Assembly: GCA_946541435.1 (NCBI GenBank)
Contig: CAMNJK010000040.1
Location: 1-10,091 of the forward strand
From: an uncultured Bacillota bacterium
GTDB taxonomy: Bacteria; Bacillota; Clostridia; Peptostreptococcales; Anaerovoracaceae
Length of the DNA stretch: 10,091 nt
Direction: 5' to 3'
Within the stretch, counting starts at the first letter, position 1. Each line of letters begins with the position of its first letter. A program made the translations under genes and the position numbers. Shown here one piece after another: positions 1 through 5,728 of this stretch. The notes beneath the pieces were generated by a model that saw only the letters and a program-made list of their open reading frames with translations, was not told the DNA's origin and did not search any database.

Positions 1-85
1 CAGCTGCCTTAAATGCAGTTGTAACCGTATCGTATTTTTCAAGATACAAAAATTGGCCGAACCGAACTCTATATAAACGCAAATC

Positions 86-123
86 AAAACGGTCTTCCCG
101 ATAAGTGGGGCGACCGTTTTTCT
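86..123 (+). terminator. Intrinsic terminator of a gene left of the window
   Basis: AAAACGGTC (86-94) pairs perfectly with GACCGTTTT (112-120). CCC (97-99) and GGG (107-109) can pair inside the loop, and the run TTTTTCT follows at 117-123. This is a canonical rho-independent terminator on the plus strand. The A-run before the stem means it could also act on the minus strand. Which gene it serves is not visible: reading frames ending at 74-76 (frame 2) and 102-104 (frame 3) are both possible upstream tails. Confidence 0.7.
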
Positions 124-385
124 ATTGAAAGATTATGTTGTCAGCTTTGCCAACGTTTGCCTGCCGAAGGAACTTTCAATATTTCGGAGGATTTCGATGC
201 TAAAAATCATGAAGTTTCCTTCCGCGGTCAGTATCTTTGGCGGAGTTATATGAAAACGAACATTGATGATTACTGCCCTTCAAAGGAGGCAATATCACTA
301 ATATTCCTTCGCTGAGCAGTGAAAACAGCGATTGATCATGGCCTGAGGGGCGTATGATTGGAGATTTTGCCTCATAAAGCGTATC

Positions 386-517
386 GAAATCACTACTTGT
401 AGGGACTGACCTGCCTTTGCAGCAAGGAAAACCAGTGATCAAGGGCACTTTCAAATGGTGAAATCACTACTTCTCGTTTTTCATGTCAGCCTTTGCATAA
501 AGGAAAATTCAATATTT
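386..517. repeat. Two diverged direct-repeat copies, with a partial third near 140-187
   Basis: GAAATCACTACTT occurs exactly at 386-398 and 460-472. Each copy continues with a diverged block containing CCTTTGC (414-420 and 490-496) and then AGGAAAA (about 425-431 and 501-507). The second copy goes on to TTCAATATTT (508-517). A partial relative lies upstream, with GTCAGCTTTGC at 140-150 and TTCAATATTT at 175-184. Unit length is about 74 bases. I do not recognise the family; it could be a decayed non-coding repeat of the kind dispersed in Clostridia genomes. Confidence 0.5.
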
Positions 518-555
518 GCCCCGCCAAAAGCCGCCGGGATATTGAAATGTCCTTT
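499..555. repeat. Large imperfect inverted repeat
   Basis: AAAGGA (499-504) pairs with TCCTTT (550-555). After a 3-by-3 internal loop, TTCAATAT (508-515) pairs with ATATTGAA (539-546). The apical part is GC-rich (516-538) and can form only a short CCCG/CGGG stem. It lies just past the stop codon of the minus-strand VanZ-like gene, so its transcript would fold at that gene's 3' end, but there is no proper U-tract and I do not call it a terminator. The same TTCAATAT core occurs at 175-182, so this may be the palindromic end of the repeat family in this stretch. Confidence 0.55.
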
Positions 556-589
556 CGGGTCGATCTTCCCGGTCACGCGTTGCATAGGA

Positions 590-1015
590 TCAGAAATAGT
601 CTGAACTGCGGTCATCCTTCTTCCCGCCCCGGACCAGACGGAGGATCAGATGGATGATGCCCCGAATGGCAAGGAAGACCAGGAAGAAGACGAGGAAACC
701 GCCCACCCCGTAGATCACGTCATCGAATTCCATGATGCCCGTTCCGGTGAAGCCCTGACCGATCTCGATGGAGAAGGTGATCACCAGGATCACCGTCAGG
801 ACATACAGGAAGGATACGATCATGGTATGGCCAGTCTTTGCAAGCCAGAGAAAGAGGGGGTGGAGAACCAGAATGAGGGCGATGCCCAGAACACCGATGG
901 TGATGAAATGGAGTTCCTTGTCGGTAAGGCTGTTCTCGCTCTGGTCGTTCAGTGTCAGTATATAGGTATGGATACGCGCGATGAACGCGACGATGGTATA
1001 CAGGAAATTTTCCAT
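590..1015 (-). CDS. VanZ-like integral membrane protein
   Basis: This 141-residue protein is mostly hydrophobic. It has membrane segments at about residues 36-60, 63-84 and 100-128, a possible amphipathic N-terminus (2-20), and a charged C-terminal tail rich in Lys, Arg and Asp. The stretch from residue 81 to 106 carries the VanZ-family signature: Glu84-x-x-Gln87 at the end of one membrane helix, then Asp98-Asp99 and a Gly-rich start to the next helix. VanZ itself gives low-level teicoplanin resistance, but most relatives have no known function, so no resistance role is claimed. The start at 1013-1015 is chosen because a GGAGG (CCTCC at 1024-1028 on plus) lies 8 bases before it. The frame stays open further upstream, but that extension would run into recA. 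It is divergent from recA. Confidence 0.8.
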   Translation of the reverse strand: MENFLYTIVAFIARIHTYILTLNDQSENSLTDKELHFITIGVLGIALILVLHPLFLWLAKTGHTMIVSFLYVLTVILVITFSIEIGQGFTGTGIMEFDDVIYGVGGFLVFFLVFLAIRGIIHLILRLVRGGKKDDRSSDYF

Positions 1016-1060
1016 GGTAATTGCCTCCGTGTCTGTCAGATCCTCCGGGAAAGTACAGAC

Positions 1061-1069
1061 AGTATAGCA
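1061..1069 (-). promoter_or_regulatory. Extended -10 promoter for the VanZ-like gene
   Basis: On the minus strand this reads TGC-TATACT, an extended -10 element (TGn followed by a near-consensus hexamer). It lies about 33 bases upstream of the ribosome-binding site of the VanZ-like gene. The -35 region (around 1084-1089, TCTGTT on minus) is poor, as tolerated by extended -10 promoters. The assignment is from sequence match only. Confidence 0.45.
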
Positions 1070-1123
1070 GTGGAATGTGAAGAAACAGAGAAATATGGAA
1101 TGGAAAATAATGTAAATTTCATG

Positions 1124-1152
1124 TTGACGGTGAATGGCTGAGCCTGTAGAAT
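1124..1152 (+). promoter_or_regulatory. Distal recA promoter (P1), sigma-A type
   Basis: TTGACG (1124-1129), a 17-base spacer and TAGAAT (1147-1152) each match the sigma-A consensus at five of six positions. Transcription would begin about 90 bases before the recA start codon and read through the proximal promoter and LexA box. P1 may give a basal level of recA transcript, although a LexA roadblock downstream is also possible. Confidence 0.6.
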
Positions 1153-1180
1153 AAAAGCAGGTCAAAATCGTATTTTGATG

Positions 1181-1209
1181 TTGACAAGCCAGAGAAAATA
1201 GCTTATGAT
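1181..1209 (+). promoter_or_regulatory. Proximal recA promoter (P2), sigma-A type
   Basis: A perfect TTGACA (1181-1186), a 17-base spacer and TATGAT (1204-1209) make this the strongest promoter-like sequence upstream of recA. The expected start point is near 1216, inside the LexA operator at 1215-1230, so LexA binding would block this promoter directly. Confidence 0.8.
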
Positions 1210-1214
1210 GAGTC

Positions 1215-1230
1215 AAGAACAGATGTTCTT
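1215..1230 (+). promoter_or_regulatory. LexA (SOS) operator of recA
   Basis: AAGAACAGATGTTCTT contains GAAC (1217-1220), a 4-base spacer and GTTC (1225-1228), and the flanking AA/TT extend the dyad to six bases per arm. This matches the Gram-positive SOS box (GAAC-N4-GTTC) bound by LexA/DinR in Bacillus and many Clostridia. It sits just after the P2 -10 hexamer over the expected transcription start, the usual place for SOS repression. It ends 6 bases before the GGAGG ribosome-binding site (1237-1241). Confidence 0.9.
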
Positions 1231-1250
1231 TTATATGGAGGAAATGAACG

Positions 1251-2378
1251 ATGGCAAGCAGAAATGACAAGATGGCAGGGGGCCCTGTCGTAGGCAGAGA
1301 AGAGAGAGACCGGGCGCTGGAGAGCGCGATGGCGCAGATCCAGAAGACCTTTGGCAAGGGCGCGGTAATGAAGCTGGGCGATGAAGGCGCCAAGCTGAAT
1401 ATCGATGCCATTTCCACCGGATCCATGAGCCTGGATCTGGCCACGGGAATCGGCGGAGTGCCCCGGGGAAGGATCGTGGAGATCTACGGACCGGAATCCT
1501 CTGGTAAGACCACACTGACACTGCACATCATCGCGGAGGCGCAGAAGAATGGCGGCAAGGCTGCCTTTATCGATGCCGAGCATGCCCTGGATCCCGAATA
1601 TGCCAGGAACCTTGGCGTGGACGTGGACGAGCTGCTGGTGTCTCAGCCGGATTACGGTGAGCAGGCCCTGGAGATCGCAGAGATGCTGGTTCGAAGCGGG
1701 GCGCTGGATGTGATCGTTGTCGACTCTGTTGCCGCTCTGGTACCCAAGCATGAGATCGACGGCGCCATGGGAGACGCAGCGGTGGGACTGCAGGCAAGAC
1801 TTATGTCCCAGGCCCTGCGTAAACTGGCGGGCGTGATCAACAAGACCGATACCACGATCATCTTCATCAACCAGCTGCGTGAGAAGATCGGAGTCATGTT
1901 CGGCAACCCGGAGACCACCACAGGCGGACGGGCGCTGAAGTTCTTCTCCTCCATGAGGATCGATGTCCGGCGGGTGGAGACCATCAAGTCCGGAGATCAG
2001 GTGCTGGGCAACAGAACCAGGGCGAAGATCGTCAAGAACAAGGTGGCGCCGCCCTTCAAGCAGGCGGAGTTCGATATCATGTACGGCAAGGGGATCTCCA
2101 GATCCGGAGATCTGCTGGACTGCGCGGTAGACGGCAAGATCATTGAGAAGGCCGGTTCCTGGTACAGCCTGGATGGCGAGCGGATCGGACAGGGACGCGA
2201 GAACGTCAAGGAATATCTGGAGTCCAATCCGGAGGTCATGGCCATGGTGGACCAGCGCCTGCGCGATAATCTGAAGGCGGAGCGGGAGAAGGCCCGCAGA
2301 GGCAATGGGCAGGATCCGGACGCGGCAGGGATGCCGGAGGGACTCAGGGTCGATGCCGACGGCGTGGTGATCGAATAA
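1251..2378 (+). CDS. RecA recombinase
   Basis: RecA (375 residues) forms ATP-dependent filaments on single-stranded DNA, drives homologous strand exchange and stimulates LexA self-cleavage. The Walker A loop GPESSGKTT is at residues 80-88 and the Walker B aspartate, in the segment LDVIVVDS, is at 158. The L1 region ([17 protein letters not shown]) and the L2 region beginning [10 protein letters not shown] are intact. The N-terminus is about 14 residues longer than in E. coli, and the C-terminal tail is acidic, as usual. The start is set by GGAGG at 1237-1241, 9 bases before ATG. The upstream LexA box shows SOS control. No recX follows and no hairpin terminator is evident after the stop, so some transcription may enter the aromatic operon leader. 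Confidence 0.98.
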   Translation: MASRNDKMAGGPVVGREERDRALESAMAQIQKTFGKGAVMKLGDEGAKLNIDAISTGSMSLDLATGIGGVPRGRIVEIYGPESSGKTTLTLHIIAEAQKNGGKAAFIDAEHALDPEYARNLGVDVDELLVSQPDYGEQALEIAEMLVRSGALDVIVVDSVAALVPKHEIDGAMGDAAVGLQARLMSQALRKLAGVINKTDTTIIFINQLREKIGVMFGNPETTTGGRALKFFSSMRIDVRRVETIKSGDQVLGNRTRAKIVKNKVAPPFKQAEFDIMYGKGISRSGDLLDCAVDGKIIEKAGSWYSLDGERIGQGRENVKEYLESNPEVMAMVDQRLRDNLKAEREKARRGNGQDPDAAGMPEGLRVDADGVVIE

Positions 2379-2417
2379 AAGGGCGTTTCGAGTGAACAGA
2401 AGAAAGATACGAACAGC

Positions 2418-2461
2418 GTATTTGTGATATATCGAGAAAGTATTTGTGGTATATCAACAAA
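2418..2461 (+). repeat. Tandem 22-bp direct repeat upstream of the operon promoter
   Basis: Two directly adjacent 22-base units (2418-2439 and 2440-2461) match at 19 of 22 positions. Both begin GTATTTGTG and contain an ATATC core; the first includes the palindrome GATATATC (2426-2433). The array ends 5 bases before the -35 hexamer of the aro operon promoter. A further TTGTG at 2477-2481 lies 33 bases after the TTGTG of the second unit, with an inverted CACAA at 2499-2503 over the -10 region. Same-face spacing (22 bases, two helical turns) and position suggest a transcription-factor binding array, but the factor is unknown. Confidence 0.6.
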
Positions 2462-2466
2462 AATAA

Positions 2467-2495
2467 TTGACATTCATTGTGAAGGGGTGTAGATT
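2467..2495 (+). promoter_or_regulatory. Promoter of the aromatic amino acid operon
   Basis: A perfect TTGACA (2467-2472) is followed after 17 bases by TAGATT (2490-2495), which matches four of six positions of the -10 consensus. The expected transcript start, near 2502, lies about 24 bases upstream of the leader peptide start codon. ATTGTG (2476-2481) and CACAAT (2499-2504) form an inverted repeat across the promoter core, a possible operator. Confidence 0.65.
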
Positions 2496-2525
2496 ATACA
2501 CAATAAAGAATCAGGAGAACATCAG

Positions 2526-2621
2526 ATGAACATGATCACAAGGACAGCTGCATATTTCGGCTTTACGTTCCAGGGCTATTATTTTAGCGCTGGCTCCTTG
2601 TGCTGTTACAAACCTGTCTGA
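2526..2621 (+). CDS. Phe/Tyr-rich leader peptide (attenuator)
   Basis: This 31-codon frame has a strong ribosome-binding site (AGGAG, 2513-2517, 8 bases before ATG). It is too small to encode an enzyme, but eight of its 31 residues are aromatic: Tyr at 10, 18, 19 and 28, Phe at 11, 13, 15 and 20. Seven of these fall in one 11-codon block (2553-2585). The stop codon (2619-2621) overlaps the upstream arm of the antiterminator. Inference: when Phe- or Tyr-tRNA is short, the ribosome stalls in the 2553-2585 block, leaves 2603-2620 free to form the antiterminator and the operon is read. When both are plentiful, the ribosome reaches the stop codon, masks that arm and the terminator forms. The layout parallels enterobacterial pheA and trp leaders but the sequence is unrelated. 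Confidence 0.85.
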   Translation: MNMITRTAAYFGFTFQGYYFSAGSLCCYKPV

Positions 2622-2664
2622 TGATCTGCCTGAGAAACTTGTAAACCGGACGGTGTTTGTACAG
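2603..2664 (+). promoter_or_regulatory. Antiterminator pairing of the Phe/Tyr attenuator
   Basis: The end of the leader reading frame (2603-2620) can pair with 2647-2664. CTGT-ACAAAC pairs with GTTTGTACAG (one bulged T at 2607), and CCTGTCTG pairs with the GC-rich stretch before it (one bulged T at 2654 and two G-U pairs). That gives about 17 base pairs. It consumes the whole upstream arm of the terminator (2649-2659), so the two structures exclude each other. A smaller hairpin (2570-2593, CCAG/CTGG closing) lies within the Tyr/Phe codon block and might act as a pause site. The pairing was done by eye, without energy calculation. Confidence 0.75.
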
Positions 2665-2682
2665 CAAGCACCGTCTTTTTTT
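2649..2682 (+). terminator. Attenuator terminator before pheA
   Basis: GACGGTGTTTG (2649-2659) pairs with CAAGCACCGTC (2665-2675): eleven pairs including one G-U, a 5-base loop, then seven Ts (2676-2682). It is a strong intrinsic terminator between the leader peptide and pheA, with 39 bases from the T-run to the pheA start. Its place inside the 5' leader, after an aromatic-rich peptide, marks it as regulatory rather than the end of recA. Confidence 0.9.
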
Positions 2683-2721
2683 ACGCCGCAGCGATGCCTG
2701 CAATCAAATCGGAGGAAAAAC

Positions 2722-3702
2722 ATGGAGAACTTATTAGAGAAGAGAAATGAGATCGATCGTCAGATCCGGGAACTCTATAAGCAGAGGATGGCAATGGATC
2801 AGGAGATGACAGGGGTCGCGTCGGAAGACCTGCGTCAGATCCTGGAGGAAGCCATCGGAAACACGGAAAAAAGCTTTCCGGAATATGCCACCGTTGCCTG
2901 CCAGGGCGTGGAGGGGGCGTATTCGGAGGCGGCTGCCAGGAAGCTGTTCCAGTATCCGGGAATCATGTTCTTCAGAAGCTTTGATAATATTTTCTCCGCT
3001 ATCGAAAACGGCCTCTGCGAGTATGGGATCCTGCCCATCGAAAACAGCACGGTGGGATCGGTGAACAAGACTTATGATCTCATGTGCGATCATAAATTCT
3101 ACATCGTCAGGAGCATCCGGCTGAAGATCGATCACAATCTCATGGTGAAGCCCGGAACGAAGGAGGAAGATATCCGGGAGATCTGCTCGCACCAGCAGGC
3201 ATTCGATCAGTGCGAGAAGACCCTGCGGTCCCGTTTCCCGAATGCGAAGCTGATCATGTGCGCCAATACCGCGGACGCGGCAAAGCGGGTAGCGGAATCC
3301 ACGACAAACGACAGGGCGGCCATCTGCTCTCCCTCCTGCGCGGCCCTCTATGATCTGCGGGCGCTGGTCAAGGATGTGCAGGACAGTGACCACAATTACA
3401 CCAGATTCATCTGCATCGCGAAAAAACCCACGATTTTTGCAGGGGCGGACAAGACCAGCTTCATGGCGATCCTGGCCAACAAACCGGGAAGTCTGTACGA
3501 GGTGTTGAAAAAATTTAACGATATCGGATATAATCTGATCAAACTGGAATCCAGACCGATTCCGGACACAGAGTTCCAGTTCATGTTCTATTTCGACTTT
3601 GAAGCTTCGGTATACCACCAGAAATTCATCGATGTGATGTGTGACCTGGATGAGCAATGCGAGATGATGGAGTATTTGGGCAGTTACAGTGAGAAGATCT
3701 AG
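2722..3702 (+). CDS. Prephenate dehydratase with ACT domain and vestigial chorismate mutase
   Basis: This 326-residue enzyme converts prephenate to phenylpyruvate, the Phe branch. The dehydratase domain (about 55-235) shows QGVEGAYSE, LPIENSTVGSV, SHQQAFDQC and the catalytic-site NYTRF motif (225-229). The ACT domain (about 244-315) has PGSLY (255-259) and LESRP (275-279), the Phe-binding region, so feedback inhibition by Phe is likely. The N-terminus (1-30) resembles helix 1 of an AroQ-class chorismate mutase (EIDRQIRELYKQR), but the domain stops there. Only the E. coli Arg28 equivalent (Arg22) remains. The Arg11 position is Leu5, and the Lys39, Asp48, Arg51, Glu52, Ser84 and Gln88 positions are missing, so it should have no mutase activity. 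The start at 2722 is set by GGAGG (2711-2715); the earlier GTG at 2653 lies inside the terminator hairpin. Confidence 0.95.
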   Translation: MENLLEKRNEIDRQIRELYKQRMAMDQEMTGVASEDLRQILEEAIGNTEKSFPEYATVACQGVEGAYSEAAARKLFQYPGIMFFRSFDNIFSAIENGLCEYGILPIENSTVGSVNKTYDLMCDHKFYIVRSIRLKIDHNLMVKPGTKEEDIREICSHQQAFDQCEKTLRSRFPNAKLIMCANTADAAKRVAESTTNDRAAICSPSCAALYDLRALVKDVQDSDHNYTRFICIAKKPTIFAGADKTSFMAILANKPGSLYEVLKKFNDIGYNLIKLESRPIPDTEFQFMFYFDFEASVYHQKFIDVMCDLDEQCEMMEYLGSYSEKI

Positions 3703-3788
3703 TGATACAATCAGATACAGGGTTGAGAAACAGAAGAACCTTAACTGAATCATAATAAAAAGGAAGATCGTAATACAGGAGGATCATC

Positions 3789-4793
3789 ATGATAACGGTA
3801 TTAAAAGGCAACGCGACGGATCAGCAGAGGGACAATCTGATCCGCTGGTTTGAATCACAGGGCCTGAGAGTACATATATCAAAAGGCGAATTCCAGACCG
3901 TTCTGGGACTGGTGGGCGACACGTCCCGGATCGATGAGGATCTGGTCGCTGCCCTGGACATCGTGGAACGGGTGACCCGGGTGACAGAGAAGTACAAGGC
4001 GGCAAACCGCAAGTTCCATCCGGAGGACACCGTGATCTCCATCGGTGATGTGAAGATCGGCGGCGGCAACTTTGCCATGATCGCGGGGCCGTGCTCCGTG
4101 GAATCGGAGGAACAGATCCTGGGCATTGCAAAAAGTGTCAGGGAATCCGGCGCGACCCTGCTGCGGGGCGGCGCATTCAAGCCCCGGACCTCTCCCTATG
4201 ACTTCCAGGGCATGCGGGCGGAAGGCCTGGAACTCCTGCTGGAAGCCAAGCAGGCAACGGGGATGCCCATCGTCACGGAAATCATGAACGCGGAACACCT
4301 GCCTTTGTTTGAGAACGTGGATGTGATCCAGATCGGGGCCCGGAACATGCAGAATTTCGAGCTCCTGAAGGCTGTGGGCAAGACCGACAAGGTGATCCTG
4401 CTGAAGCGGGGCCTGGCGAATACACTGAAGGAGCTCCTGATGAGCGCCGAGTACATCATGGCCGAGGGCAACGAGAAGGTCATCCTCTGTGAACGGGGCA
4501 TCCGGACCTTTGAGACATACACCAGAAACACCCTGGATCTGTCGGCGATCCCGGCACTGCGGGAAAACACCCACCTGCCCATCGTCATCGATCCCAGCCA
4601 CGCCACCGGCAAGGCTTCCCTGGTGGAACCCATGGCGCTGGCGGCCGTGGCAGCAGGGGCGGATGGACTCATGATCGAGGTGCACAATGATCCGCAGAAC
4701 GCGCTGTGCGACGGAGCCCAGTCCCTGACCCCGGAGCAGTTCGAAAAAGTAGCGCAGAAGGTCAGGAAGATCCGTGACGTGGTCGCATCCTGA
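3789..4793 (+). CDS. DAHP synthase, type I-beta, with N-terminal ferredoxin-like domain
   Basis: This 334-residue enzyme condenses phosphoenolpyruvate and erythrose-4-phosphate to DAHP, the committed step of the shikimate pathway. The catalytic barrel (about 90-330) has GPCSVES with metal-ligand Cys102, the substrate-binding block GGAFKPRTSPYDFQG, the metal histidine in DPSHATGK and the GLMIEVH and DGAQSL motifs. Residues 1 to about 80 match the ferredoxin-like regulatory domain of the Thermotoga maritima enzyme, which mediates Tyr/Phe inhibition, so allosteric control by the end products is likely. The ribosome-binding site AGGAGG (3777-3782) lies 6 bases before ATG. The 86-base gap from pheA has only a weak hairpin and no T-run, so the genes are probably co-transcribed. 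Confidence 0.96.
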   Translation: MITVLKGNATDQQRDNLIRWFESQGLRVHISKGEFQTVLGLVGDTSRIDEDLVAALDIVERVTRVTEKYKAANRKFHPEDTVISIGDVKIGGGNFAMIAGPCSVESEEQILGIAKSVRESGATLLRGGAFKPRTSPYDFQGMRAEGLELLLEAKQATGMPIVTEIMNAEHLPLFENVDVIQIGARNMQNFELLKAVGKTDKVILLKRGLANTLKELLMSAEYIMAEGNEKVILCERGIRTFETYTRNTLDLSAIPALRENTHLPIVIDPSHATGKASLVEPMALAAVAAGADGLMIEVHNDPQNALCDGAQSLTPEQFEKVAQKVRKIRDVVAS

Positions 4794-4821
4794 AAAAGGG
4801 GAGAAGGAGCTGAATCAGTAA

Positions 4822-5703
4822 ATGGAAGAGAAGATCAGGGAAGAGAATAACAGAAGCGGACAGGGCAAAAAGACACTGGGCGTCGTGGGACTGGGTCTCA
4901 TCGGCGGTTCCTTTGTCAAGTCTTATGAGCAGGCGGAGGACTGGCGGATCCTGGGATACGACAAGGACGAGAAAATCAACCAGTTTGCCCTGCTGGCGGA
5001 GGATATCGACGGGATCCTGACAGAGGACAACGTGGATCAGTGCGACCTGATCCTGCTGGCGGTCTATCCCGAGGCCGCTGTCTCATGGCTCAGGGAGCAC
5101 GCGGATCGGATCCGAAAGGATGCGGTGGTGCTGGATTGCTGCGGCGTGAAGGAAAATGTCTGCGGTCCCTGCTTTGAGATCGCCCGGGAGCATGGATTCA
5201 CCTACGCGGGCGGTCATCCCATGGCCGGCCGTCATTACTCGGGGTACAAGTATGCCACGGAGAAGCTGTTCCGGGGAGCACCCATGGTGATCGTGCCGGA
5301 AGCCTACGATGACATCGCGCTCCTGGCCAATATCAAAGACCTGCTGGAGCCGGCCAAGTTCGGATCCATCAGCGTGACCACCGCAGGGGAGCACGATAAG
5401 CTGATCGCCTTTACATCCCAGCTGGCCCACGTGGTGTCCAACGCTTACGTCAAGAGCCCCACAGCCGAAGGGCATGAGGGTTTCAGCGCCGGCAGCTACC
5501 GGGATCTGACCAGAGTGGCATGGCTCAACGAGAAGATGTGGAGCGAGCTCTTCCTGGACAACCGGGAGAATCTGATGGCAGAACTGGATCATCTCATCGG
5601 ACATCTGCAGGAGTACCGGGACGCCCTGGAACGGAAAGACCGGGAGGGTCTGGAGACCCTGCTGGCAGACGGCGCCCGGCGCAAGAAGGAAATCGACGGT
5701 TAG
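4822..5703 (+). CDS. Prephenate dehydrogenase
   Basis: TyrA (293 residues) oxidatively decarboxylates prephenate to 4-hydroxyphenylpyruvate, the Tyr branch. The nucleotide-binding loop GLGLIGGS is at residues 23-30, and the acidic Asp47 at the end of the second strand suggests NAD+ rather than NADP+. The catalytic histidine is in GGHPMAG (His132). A second conserved histidine is in SQLAHVVS (His203), and SYRDLTR (225-231) matches the prephenate-binding region. There is no C-terminal ACT domain and no fused chorismate mutase. The Asn/Lys-rich first 16 residues are a poorly conserved extension. GGAG (4806-4809) is 12 bases before ATG, rather far, so expression may depend on coupling to the preceding gene 28 bases away. 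Confidence 0.95.
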   Translation: MEEKIREENNRSGQGKKTLGVVGLGLIGGSFVKSYEQAEDWRILGYDKDEKINQFALLAEDIDGILTEDNVDQCDLILLAVYPEAAVSWLREHADRIRKDAVVLDCCGVKENVCGPCFEIAREHGFTYAGGHPMAGRHYSGYKYATEKLFRGAPMVIVPEAYDDIALLANIKDLLEPAKFGSISVTTAGEHDKLIAFTSQLAHVVSNAYVKSPTAEGHEGFSAGSYRDLTRVAWLNEKMWSELFLDNRENLMAELDHLIGHLQEYRDALERKDREGLETLLADGARRKKEIDG

Positions 5704-5728
5704 GTTCTCAGGGAAGGATAAGGATGAT

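Larger units (their letters stand above)
1..589. other. AT-rich gene-poor stretch with repeat remnants
   Basis: No reading frame here has a start, ribosome-binding site and recognisable product. Base composition is visibly AT-richer than the GC-rich genes that follow. Frame 1 is open from 25 to 315 but has no credible start and runs through the terminator at 86-123. A minus-strand frame from 454 to 200 starts only at TTG without a good ribosome-binding site. The stretch holds one intrinsic terminator, several diverged copies of a short motif (near 140-187, 386-431 and 460-517) and a large imperfect inverted repeat (499-555). It looks like an accumulation of degenerate mobile or repeat DNA beside the conserved vanZ-recA-aro block. 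The 3' end of an unseen plus-strand gene may lie in the first ~100 bases. Confidence 0.5.

Noticed and set aside
25..315. Open frame 1 stretch of about 96 codons on the plus strand
   Set aside because: No start codon with a ribosome-binding site, and it reads straight through an intrinsic terminator. It could be a decayed gene fragment but cannot be supported.
200..454. Minus-strand 84-codon frame
   Set aside because: It starts with TTG, lacks a good ribosome-binding site and overlaps the diverged repeats. I recognise no family.
499..555. Terminator for the VanZ-like gene
   Set aside because: The hairpin is AT-rich at its base, has internal loops and no U-run on the minus strand. It is reported as an inverted repeat only.
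650..1141. Plus-strand 163-codon frame, acidic product
   Set aside because: It lies antisense to the VanZ-like gene, has no ribosome-binding site and low-complexity acidic composition. The minus-strand frame has clear membrane helices, a family signature and GGAGG.
1016..1444. Upstream extension of the VanZ-like frame on the minus strand
   Set aside because: The extension would cross the recA promoters and the start of recA. The ATG at 1013-1015 has a well-placed GGAGG and begins the conserved-looking membrane protein.
2653..2721. Longer start for pheA at GTG 2653
   Set aside because: That codon lies inside the terminator stem. ATG 2722 has GGAGG 6 bases upstream and begins the mutase-like helix.
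2379..2721. T-box riboswitch before pheA
   Set aside because: No T-box sequence (AGGGTGG-type) or specifier stem is visible. The leader peptide, terminator and antiterminator explain the region.
2734..3753. Long minus-strand frame antisense to pheA
   Set aside because: It is a mirror of the pheA coding frame with no start signal or recognisable domain. The long minus-strand frames at 3879-4685, 5083-6105 and 7924-9042 are rejected for the same reason.
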